Position numbers and translations under genes: made by a program. This document shows positions 48,603 to 58,845 of a stretch of DNA of 64,000 nt, in pieces; the first letter of the stretch is position 1, and each line of letters opens with the position of its first letter. The DNA is taken from positions 22,578,607 through 22,642,606 of the forward strand of contig NC_026656.2 of NCBI RefSeq assembly GCF_000004075.3, written 5' to 3'. The notes beneath the pieces were generated by a model that saw only the letters and a program-made list of their open reading frames with translations, did not search any database and was not told where the DNA came from. This DNA is from Cucumis sativus (taxonomy: Eukaryota; Streptophyta; Magnoliopsida; Cucurbitales; Cucurbitaceae).

Positions 48603-48750
48603 CAGGGGTGTCCACACTCCGGTCCGGTCCGTTTGTTAAACCGGTATCCAAACCGAACAGATCGGTATTTGGAATCTTTGAACCGACCTACACCGGATTT
48701 GGTTCACAACATTAAAAGAAATCAGACCGAGGCTAGTTGGTTCGGTTCAC
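48603..48750 (+). repeat. CGGT/ACCG-rich repeat, possibly an hAT-type remnant
   Basis: Starts CAGGGGTGTCCACACTCCGG, resembling hAT termini (CAGGGGTG), and continues with repeated 'ccggt', 'aaccga' and 'ttcggtt' words. No matching CACCCCTG end was found, so it is probably truncated. The sequence at 9056-9310 is similar in word use. Confidence 0.4.
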
Positions 48751-50294
48751 TTATTTGGACTATGCTCATGTAAGTCATATTTTTATACTTAAATTGAAGT
48801 GATACATGCTTTTATTTTATACTTTGATAATTATTTGATTTATATATATATTCTATCAAATTTGCTTTTCCATAAGTTTTTAGGATGATCGTAAAGTACG
48901 TTTGGGGAGTCAACAATAATTAACATTGTCTATTTTCTAAAAGTCAAAGGTTTGATCTCTTATCTCTTCATCTATACTAACAAAACTTCTTAGGATGACT
49001 TTTATTTTTCGCGATGAATCCATTAATTTTATTTTAAACTAAAAACAAAACACATGTCTTTTTTAACTTTTTAACTATTTGTTTAGATGGTAAATTATAG
49101 TTTTTTCAACTTTTTATATATATATATAGTGCAAGTAGTTAGAATTAGAAATAAATAATAAAGGTAGATTAAATATGCAGCGAGAGGGATGTTATAGTTA
49201 TATAATAACTTGTTTTAGCTCAACATAACAAATGTAGGTTGAAGTACTGAAATCTCTAACCACATTAAATGACCGTGAGCTATGATTTACCTAAAATAAT
49301 TCAATGGTTGATTTTAGATTAAATTTTATACATATTTGTAACGAACTCCTTTAATTCATAACTAGTTTTTACCATTCATACAATAGAAAAAGTGATATTA
49401 GTACTTCAATTCACTATTAGATATGTAATCATTTCAATCTCTCCATTCAATATTTGATATGAAAACAAAGGTGACAAGTGGGTTAAAATCAACTTTATTA
49501 GTGGAATTTTTTTTCTTTATTTTTTTTGGTATAGAATATGGAGTGATCTTATCATTTTTTTTTCTCTGTCTCTTTTATATCATAAAAGTCCATGGTCTAA
49601 TCAAGTAGAGAATATATTACACTCTAGAAACATAAAATGAAAGGCTAAAGATATCCATAATTTATTTAATTAACGATAATTAACTTTAGATTAACTCTCG
49701 CGTCTCTATATTTATAGTACAATTTTATGTCGACTGAACTATGCTTATATTAGCATTAACAATAATAACAATCAAACAATTCATTTTTTAAATAATAATT
49801 ATCGTTTCATTTAATAATTTTTCTTTTTTTGAATTCACTAATGATAAATAAAAGTATTAAATGCTTGTTTTGGCCACAAATTGGGTTAATAGATAAAAAA
49901 GTTCACTCATCGTTTGGTTCACAAATAATTAAAGAGTTTTATTATTTGTTATTCGCATTAACTCACATTTCTCACTTCGTTATTCGCGTCAACTCAACTT
50001 TACACGTTAAATAGACTCGTACGTGTACTGTTTTTTAGTAGGTAGAAGTTGCATTTAATCACAAACTAAACTAGCATTAATCAAAAGAAAGCATCATTTT
50101 CAATCAATATGTATCATGTTGATCTTTAAAACCAACTTACTATTGAAAAAGCAAAACTTACATACATCTAGACTCTACCTATTTTCCACTATCAAACTCA
50201 ACAACACATAGGAAAGGAACACACCCAAACCACCTCTAATCAATGAGAATTAATTAATATGTAACTCAACAAATAAAACACCCATTTCAACTCA

Positions 50295-50363
50295 TAATTT
50301 AAGCAAGTACTTTTAAATATAGTAACATATTAATTTAAGCAAGTACTTTTAAATATAGTAACA
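50295..50363. repeat. 36-bp tandem duplication
   Basis: TAATTTAAGCAAGTACTTTT and the following AAATATAGTAACA occur twice, starting at 50295 and 50331, with no mismatch over the shared core. It looks recent. Confidence 0.9.
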
Positions 50364-50589
50364 CGAGCTAATTTATTTATAAATATAACAAAAAAAAAAA
50401 AATTCACAAGACAACTCGTCTTATCTTACAATATTTAGGTGTCAATAAAACAAAAAATTAATTTATAAATAAGTTTGGTGGCCACCAAAAATTAAACTCA
50501 TGATTTTTTACTTAAACATTAACAGTGTGTCTCTCTTATTATCACGAGACCAACCCATAAATAGTTTTTTAAAAAAAAAACGTAAACTA

Positions 50590-50790
50590 ATAGAGCTATT
50601 TTCAAACATACCAAAATAAATCAAAATATTTAGAAAATATCATAGTCTATATAGGATGGACGATAATAGACTCTTATGTGTTTTTATTTATATCATTATA
50701 GACACATATAACCGTCTACCTACACATATAAGGGTCTATCACATATAAACTATGATATCTTGTTAATTTGTAATTTTTTAAAAATTTTGT
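50590..50790. repeat. palindromic MITE-like repeat (cucurbit type)
   Basis: Alternating 'tagactcttatg', 'tatagacacatata' and 'gggtctatcacatata' words form a local fold-back similar to those at 15945-16130 and 27590-27760. Ends not resolved. Confidence 0.45.
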
Positions 50791-51281
50791 TATTGAAAAT
50801 AATTTTCTATTATAAAAGTATAAATCTCTTCATTTGTTATTACGTGTTATGTTAGCATGCCATAATTAACAACATTATTATCTTTTTCGAATATTACTAT
50901 TTTTTGGAAACAACATTATTGATAACATTATTTCCATGTTATAGCCTATCTTGGAATTTTGTTTCTAAGAAAATAGCAATAATTCAAACATGTAATTATT
51001 GAATTGATTTATATTCGTCATTCCTTTTAATCTATGTTGTGTCATGTTATCTTATTTTAAAATTTTATATAAAATTTAAAATGTATATATTTAACTATAT
51101 TGATAGTCTAACATGAACACATTTCAACTATATGTATTTCTATCGATTTTAAATCTAAAAAAATAATGATTTTCTTATTTGAGTTAGACCATCCAATCAT
51201 CCAAAATATTACAAATTGGCTTCTATTATAATAATAAATATTCACATTATCAATTGCGGAGGGTACCCATCGATTTAGGGC

Positions 51282-53253
51282 TCAAGATACGCCATTAATA
51301 AGCTTCAAATCCTCCTTCCTCTCACGCGAACTGCTACGCGATGCCAGCGGCGGAAGGCAACACATCTTCGAATCCAATTCAATCGGATTTTCGTCAACCA
51401 ACTGATTGATTCCGTCCCCTGCTGTCCTTTCGCTGTTGCAGACCGAATCCGTTCCTGAGACACGAGGTTCATCTGCTTTCCGATTTTCTTCCTGATTCAG
51501 GAAAGCAAAACTCGCCTCATTCCCGAGGCTCTCTCGGAACAGATCGGCCAGTTTCTTTCTCCTCTTCGTCGGTAATGGCGGCAAGTTGAAATTCGATGCT
51601 TCGTTGTCGGCGCTGGCGACACTGACTCTGCTAGTACGGGGAGTTTCCGCCGGAAATCGGTGGTGAAGCGGAGTGTTGCCGCAGGAAGGGGTGAAATCTG
51701 TAGAGAAAGAGAAATTTCACAGCATGACAGATAAAAAACTTGACCCAATTGAACCAAACAGAAGTTGATTGGAAAGTTGATCGGATCATGAATGATAGTA
51801 AAATTCGGGTAATTAAAACGTCCCTTTAATATATATTATGATAGGATTCACGTAATTAAAACATCCACTTAATATTTATTACACTTACTATAGTCGATAA
51901 TACTCAATTCGATGCTTACATTAGTACATTCATTTTTATCATAAGAAAAATGAAATAAATACATATATTTATCTATTAAAATGTAATTTAATTAGTAAAA
52001 TCCAAAATAAAAAAGATTTAATTTAATAAAAATAATGCTGCATCATTTTGTGCTTAAAACCAATTGCATTATGTATACTATAATAATAGAATATTAACAT
52101 ATTAATCCAATAATTTAGTTACAATAATACACTTCCTCTCTTTAAATTAAATTAGAGAGAATATTTTGTAAAAGACAAGATAATATGAAAGCATTAAAAT
52201 AAAAATTAATTTGATTTATTATGTATTAAAAAATCATTTTTATTTTTAAAAAGAGACTAATTGAAACTCCAAGTCATTATCCATTAAAATGTAAACTTTA
52301 ATTTTAAATTAAAATAAAAAAGAATTACAATCATTGTAGGGATTACCATACATATACATTTGAAGATTGGTGTATTACAAATTACTAAATCAAAATAGAT
52401 ATTTTAGAAAAATAGAGACAAATAAACATTATGAAAGTTTATATTTTTCTACAAAATATATTAAAAAAAATTATCAATTGAAACAAGATTTAAAATCTAG
52501 GAATAAGTAGAGCAATTACATTTTATATTGTTTTAGCTTACCTAATAAGTGAAATTGAATACCACTAATCCTCAAAATATTTTTTCAAAACGTTTTGCAC
52601 TAATATATAATGAAAGTTCAAAACCTAAATGAAATAAATTTAATAAACATAAAAAAACAAATTTTAAATATCAAATAAATATATAAGAAAATATTTTATC
52701 ATTAACAATCTTCTCTAAATCAATTAACTAATTAATTTTTTAAAGCCAGAAGAGTAATGTGATAATGGTCAAGCAAGAAGGCTAAGATACCTAAATATAT
52801 AAAAAAAAACAGGGGATTGGAATAATATTTGTGCTCACCTCCTTTGACACTGAAGAAATCTTCACAATCAGAATCCAACCACGCTCGAGAATCAAAGAAA
52901 GCTTCTTCTTTACTTCCTGAGAAAAAATTTCAGATATTTTCAGATATTCATCATTCAGATAACAGAATGGACAAAACAGAGGAGTCAAGGAATGCCATGG
53001 CGAGAAGAACGAAACAGAGAACAAAACAAAACCCATAAAAGAATAAAGAAAGAAGAATCAAACCAGAAGGAGTCTTGTGATGATTGGGTATTACAGAGAT
53101 GTCTTTAATGGCGGAATCGGTATTGTTTTGGAGCTTAAAGTGTTTAATAGGTGAAGGTGGAATCTCAAACTGATCTGTGGTAGTTTGGGGTGGCGCCGGC
53201 GGCTTAACGGCGGAGCATTCCGATCTGTTGTAAAGGGAAGCACATGTACCCAT
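51282..53253 (-). CDS. uncharacterised plant protein, At3g27210-like, predicted acylated, 3 exons
   Basis: Minus-strand exons 53253-53064, 52916-52839 and 51697-51282 give 227 aa. The N-terminus MGTCAS has Gly2 and Ser6, the N-myristoylation pattern, plus Cys4 for palmitoylation, so plasma-membrane anchoring is likely (inference). The family core is SKEEAFFDSRAWLDSDCEDFF, in which the glycine before SKEE is made across the exon 1/2 junction, then VKGDFTPSCGNTPLHHRF across exon 2/3. A basic KRRKKLADLFRES motif follows, and the tail is Ser/Arg-rich (LPPLASRSSSRERK). The rest is low complexity and probably disordered. Function is unknown; Arabidopsis At3g27210 is the relative I recognise. The open frame drawn through exon 2 in the wrong phase (52791-53036) is not the product. 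A GA-rich run sits in the 5' leader region at 53295-53313. Confidence 0.88.
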
Positions 53254-55924
53254 TTCTCTTAGCTTTAAAGCAATGGAAGAAGAAAGAAATAAGACAGAGA
53301 TTGAGAGAGAGAGAGAGAATGAAGGAAAGAAACAAGAAATGAAAGAGAGACATGAAAATGGGAGATGGGTTGTTGGGAAATTGGAACAATTTTTAAAAAA
53401 ATATATAAAATTGATTAGTGTGATTGGAATGGAGTTATTATGGGGAAGTGGGTACCAAGTAAACAGAGATAGAAAGTGATTTTTAGACTGATATTTGTGA
53501 AAGTGATTTCACACAAAAGCTGTGGAGGTGTTGTTGCCCATCTTGGGACATGAGACTCAATTATTTTACATGTGCTCAAGTTTTGACATTACAAATAAAG
53601 CTTCTAAATTCCCATATTTTTTCTTCTTCTCAACAACCAAATGGATTGAAATTTGAGTGGAAGGAGAGTTTTATTAAATGAAATTAATATGCAAAACACA
53701 AAGTGACTATTTAAAAAGTTTTCGATAGATAATTAGAAACAAGTTTGAAGGATTAAAAAGAGAAGAAATTGGAAAAATATATGAATGAAAGTGCAATATA
53801 TTTTGGGAAATAGAGAATAGGAAAATAGAAGGGACGTCCCAAAAGAAGGCCTGAAGGGAAGGAAAGTACAAATAAATAATGGTGAGTTACGTTTCCGTTA
53901 ATTGACTGGTCAAACTTACACCCTTTTACTTCACACACCGTCCACGTGGAGGTTCCGGAAGTGAAACGTTTGAGGGTTTTTTTAAAAAAAATATATATGT
54001 TTATATTATTTAAGAAAAATTATAAAAAATATTATAGTAGACCAACTATTTATGACAAAATGGAGTGGAATGAATTTTTATTATTCTTACAAAAAAAACC
54101 TTAAATTTAATATATTTAAAAGTGGAAATATTTGAATTTTATTTCAATTTATTCAATATTCAAATAATATTAATTTAAATATCAAATTTATAAGTGCCAT
54201 TATTAGTATGAAAAACGTTAATAAAAAGTAGTTTTTTCTTCAACTCAATTAATTAAAACAGGTTAAATATTTAAATTTTCAACCTTATAATGTTAAAAAC
54301 CTAATATTCGTTTCATTTTATTTTTATCTATATTCAATTACCTTCAAAACATTTGTTAGATTAGCATTGCTTTTGTTATACATAAAATAAAGTATTACTC
54401 AATCTTTCCATTTTTTGTTAGGATAAATATTTGTGAACTTTTCATCAATCCCATGATGAAAAGTGCACTATACCATGAATAAATGTTAAAAAATTACAAA
54501 CTATATTAAAATTCCCTAAATACTAGTCATGGTCAAATAAATAAATAGAGATCTTATGAGTTGTTTTTAAGTATACAGTACAGATGAAGGAATAAAAGTA
54601 GGAAGTACAATATAAAAATAAAAATATAAGTGACATAATACTGTTGCTGGAAGATTTATAGTGTTGATATCAAAATTTCAAATGTTGTTTAATAATCAAA
54701 TAGGTTGAGAAGATTAAGGGTGTCATAGTTAATATTAAAATTAAGGAGTACAATTTCGTTAAAAAGATAGTAACTTAGATAAAAAAAAAAAAAAAGAATA
54801 GATGATAATTAAATAATTATTGAAGGAAAGTTGGAAATAATTCCAAATTGAATTATAAACTTTGTCAATTATGTAAATAGAGAAAAAAGAAAAGAGAGAC
54901 ACATTCTCCCATGTTCTGAGTGAGGCATAATTAATTATGTTAAGAAATAAAAACAAAAAGGAAAAGGAAAAGGCACCTCATGAGGGTGGTGGTATTGCCT
55001 CTTTCTATGTTAGGTTCACGTGGTAGGCTGGATACGGCGCCCTAATTACTCCAATCACCCATTCTCTTTCGTCCCTCAATCCTTTTTTCTTCACATTTTC
55101 TGCTCCTCCCATTAAATAAAAATTACCCTAGATAAATTTTAGAAATAATAATTAAATATACAACAATATTTAAAAAAAAAATTATAAATATAAAAACTCT
55201 ACTGGTGATAGAAATGTTATTATTTATATTAAACCAACTTTTGCCCTATTTCTTCAAAACTTGCTCCTATAACTTGGTTTCTTTGAAATCCACTAAATTC
55301 AACACATTAATTCACACTAATTAGGGATAATCACTCTAAATCATACCTAATTAAATCGTTTTTGACCATCACAATAGTTTATAATCAGCGTTGTTGTCAT
55401 ATTCTTAAAGTACGTATAAAGAAAAAGGAGAAATATGTAATTTGGATTAAAAGGAAACAATCCTCACTAAGGAGTTTTCGTCCAAAGTTTTATATTATAG
55501 AAAGGAAAATTATGATTATGATTTTTGGAGGAGTAATAGTGAAAAATTAAAAGAATAAATGTGATGTGTTAAGCACTTTTTGGAATTGGGAGGTATATTT
55601 GGATTTGGTGTCGGCCATGTCAAAACTCCACCTTTCAATCAGAACCTTGGTATTTGGTAGCTCAAACTTCATTGTCATTTTTTAAATCTTGAAATGCCAC
55701 ATTCTTTTCAATATAAACAAAACTTATTATTACATCAAACAATCATAATATCAATTATTAATGAAAAACAATGTAACAATCAATAGTTCCCAACGAAATT
55801 GAACAAATATTTAGTTGAACCTCAACACAGAAAGACAAACCACCTAGCCTATATTAGCATTGGTATGGTTGCTCCTCTCTTCTTTTGAGACTAGTCCTTT
55901 TATTGTCCAAGTCTCGAGTATAGT

Positions 55925-56710
55925 TTGTTCATGAGAGGATCAGAAGACATAGACTCCTTTTTATAGTCTATGACTTTCCTAAACCATTGTAATGCAAAAA
56001 AAACTCATGTATTTCGTAAACACTTTCAATGTAGGAGAAACCTATGACTTTTCTAAATCTTTTTTATGTTGGATAGTTGCAGTTTTAATATTTTGCCAAA
56101 AAACTCAATAATTTCCCCATTGAGAAAATATTTGAAGAATCCTAGCTTTTGCAACATCCACTAGTGTCTTCACCAGTAATCATAGTTCTCATATCATAGA
56201 ATTATAATCTTACTTCACCATAAAATAGACCAATTGGAATATCACTTCCCAAAATATTTTCTTTATCGTCAATCGTTGATAAATCTTGCTATATTTATGG
56301 TGCAACTTCCAGTGACACGATTGAAAACCAAAGACATAGACTCTCCTTTTATAGCTCTCAACTTTCCTAAGCCGTTTCAATCTAGGAAAAAAAATCATTA
56401 CTTTCCTAAACTTTTTCAGTGTGAACAAACTTATGACTTTCCTAAACTTTTTTTTATGTTGAGCCAATGCACTTTTAATATTTTACAACAAAAAAACCTC
56501 CAACAATTTCCACTTTGGCAAAGATATTTGTACAATCCATAGCTTCTGTAATATCCATTGTAGTTAACTAATAATCATAATTCTCATCTCATAGAATTAT
56601 AAGCTACTTAACCACAAAAATAGACCACTTGGAATATTACCTCCCAAGATTTTCCCTTTTAATCACATGACAATAAGCCTTACTATATTTATGGTGCAAC
56701 TTCCACCTAC
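55925..56710. repeat. diverged two-copy tandem repeat, about 390 bp per unit
   Basis: Units at about 55925-56310 and 56315-56710 share blocks such as 'gacatagactc', 'tatgactttYctaaa', 'ctcatMtcatagaattataa', 'tagaccaMttggaatat' and TATATTTATGGTGCAACTTC. The copies have many small differences, so the duplication is not recent. The second unit abuts the Copia fossil and may include part of it. Confidence 0.75.
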
Positions 56711-56749
56711 TTGGCTCACCTGAAAGTCCTTCCGTCATCAACATAACTT

Positions 56750-58200
56750 CCACCACACACCTTACATAACAGTAAAGTCAATGTCTGTGTCCAAACTTGT
56801 GGAATCGCTAACATCACATACTCTATCATGACAAGTAGACATACCACAACGATGAAAATATTGTCTTGTTTTAATGGAAGTCATCTTTCGTGATGACAAA
56901 GACAATGTTCGCATCTGACTCAAAGGTTTTTTACAAACTTGCTCTATTAGAACAATCTTTTTTACGTGTTCAGACTGTCCATATTCCCAACAAACCCTTT
57001 TCTACGTGAACTCTTTCTTCTACTTCCACTTGCTAGCTACCAGTATTGAATCTTCCTGTGAAGTATGCCCCTCACTTCTAGGTCTTCTTTCCTTTGGCAA
57101 AAGTTTACTATCAATCTTAGCAAAATCTAAAGTTTCCCTAAGTACTTCAAGGTTGGTTTCATGTGTCTATAGAGAAGGATGAAGTGGCCAAATAAGTTGG
57201 AGTGCCTTATCTTCACTCCTATCACCCTCAGCTCATAAAATAATATCATTGAGAATAACCAGATGGTCTGATATTTTTATATATTTCACCATTTGCAGCA
57301 GGGAAAACCACTTCTTCAGGTACAACCAATTTAACATGCTCTTGCTTGATACATTGCTTCAAGTTTTTCCCAAAGCTGTTTAGCTGTTGAAATTCTATCC
57401 ACATTTGCTATAATATTTTTAGCCAAATTTAATCTAATCACACTTATAGCTCTCAAATCCATTTCCTCCCATTCTTCATCGCTCATGCTGAATGCCTTAG
57501 AACCTTTACTCGAATCACCATTGGGCTCTCTAAACTCTTTAGAAATACTTAGTGTCTTGTCTTCCTTTGACGCCCTTGTGTAACCCCACTTGTATCAACA
57601 CATCCTTGACAGCTTGCAGTTGCCACAAGCCAAAGTTAATCCTTCCATCAAATTTCCACATTAAACCTTATTGAACTCATAAAGCTAGCTTGATAGATGT
57701 AATTCTTTTCCTAGTAAAAGAACAGATAGTGAACAACTCATGCTATTCACAAATATGTTTTGAGAATGCTTTTATGATGTGGAAGCTCAAACAATGTTGC
57801 AATCACATGACATATTTCGAAATTAAAAAAACTATGAAACATATGTTTTGATACCACTTGTATGGAAAAACCTCCCGCTTCTATCCCGTAGTAAATAAGG
57901 AGAAAAGTAATAGAGAAATTAAGAGAAAATAATAAAAATGAAAAAGACAATAATTTACATCGAAAACTTCCAACTTGGAGGAAATACCATGGACAAGAAA
58001 GAAATCCATTATAAGAAAAATTGCTACCATCACAATAAATAATTCTCTATCCCCGACCCCAATTACAAAAAGACTCTCTCAAAGTTTTTGACTACTCACT
58101 CTTCAAGTAGAGAATACAAAAGAAATTTAATTAAAATTAGCACACTAAAAAAATGTTTCTAATAGAGACAATTAAAAACTAATGAGATAAACTTGTTCTA
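56750..58200 (-). mobile_element. broken Ty1/Copia retrotransposon, 5' part only
   Basis: On the minus strand an LTR-like segment runs from roughly 58200 to 57859, ending CCATACA. Two bases later comes a primer-binding site TGGTATCA (57856-57849) matching the 3' end of initiator tRNA-Met. Degenerate gag sequence of the UBN2 type follows to about 56750. No pol region or second LTR was found. The element is truncated and broken many times, so it is old. The outer LTR boundary is approximate. Confidence 0.75.
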
Positions 58201-58253
58201 TAGTCGATGATAAATCCATCACATTTTAAAACCTTTTTTTAAGTTGAGGATTA

Positions 58254-58298
58254 AGAGGGAGAGGGAGAGGGAGAGGGAGAGGGAGAGGGAGAGGGAGA
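58254..58298. repeat. GAGGGA hexanucleotide microsatellite
   Basis: About seven perfect GAGGGA units, 0.55 kb before the epimerase start codon. The antisense frame reads as an alternating Leu-Pro run and is an artefact. Confidence 0.95.
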
Positions 58299-58845
58299 AT
58301 AGTGATTTGTGAGTAAAAAATAAAATAAAGAAAGCAAGATAGGCAAGAGCGAAACTCTAATTTATTAGCTTTGGAGACGAACATTTTGATAATTTGGGTC
58401 GAATTTGATATCAACAAATTTTTTAAAAAATGAGGCCATTTAATTACATTATGTTCACCCAATATTTGGATGATCCATATGGATTATCCTTTTGAAATCC
58501 CATTCTTATTGTAGGAAAATAATAATAATAAAAAAAATCGAGTCAAAGGTCAGGAAAGTCGAGTCGGGTAAGGATGAGAAGAAATGAAGAACCTTGTGGA
58601 GATGGTGGAAAAGGAGGGATGATGCTCTTAAAACACCTCACGAAAGTTGATCTTATTCCTCATCAATCCAGCCGCCAGGGGTTGGTAAGATTATCTTTCA
58701 AAACACGCATTTGTTGAAAACCATCTGATTTCGGAGTTGGATTCCATTTTCTACAATTCTCGAGATACATATCTGTATCTGCAAATTCCTCGCAGTTCAG
58801 TCGCTTCAGTTTTTGATCGGCTAAGCGAGTAAGAGTTAGACGAAA

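Larger units (their letters stand above)
48422..51281. other. intergenic: Noc2 promoter and AT-rich repeats
   Basis: The first 180 bases are the Noc2 promoter and leader. Then come a CGGT-rich repeat (48603-48750), a B-box-like word GGTTTGATCTC near 48950 that may be SINE debris, a 36-bp tandem duplication (50295-50363) and a palindromic MITE-like repeat (50590-50790). No gene is supported; the frame at 49829-50014 is unconvincing. Confidence 0.5.
53254..58845. other. 5.6-kb divergent intergenic with Copia fossil and tandem repeats
   Basis: Contains the leader and promoter of the At3g27210-like gene (to about 53600), long AT-rich sequence without features (54000-55900), a two-unit tandem repeat (55925-56710), a broken Copia element (56750-58200), a hexanucleotide run (58254-58298), and the epimerase promoter (about 58500-58845). 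No host gene is supported. Confidence 0.5.

Noticed and set aside
52791-53036. 81-codon frame across exon 2 of the At3g27210-like gene
   Set aside because: Wrong phase; the correct phase gives the family motif.
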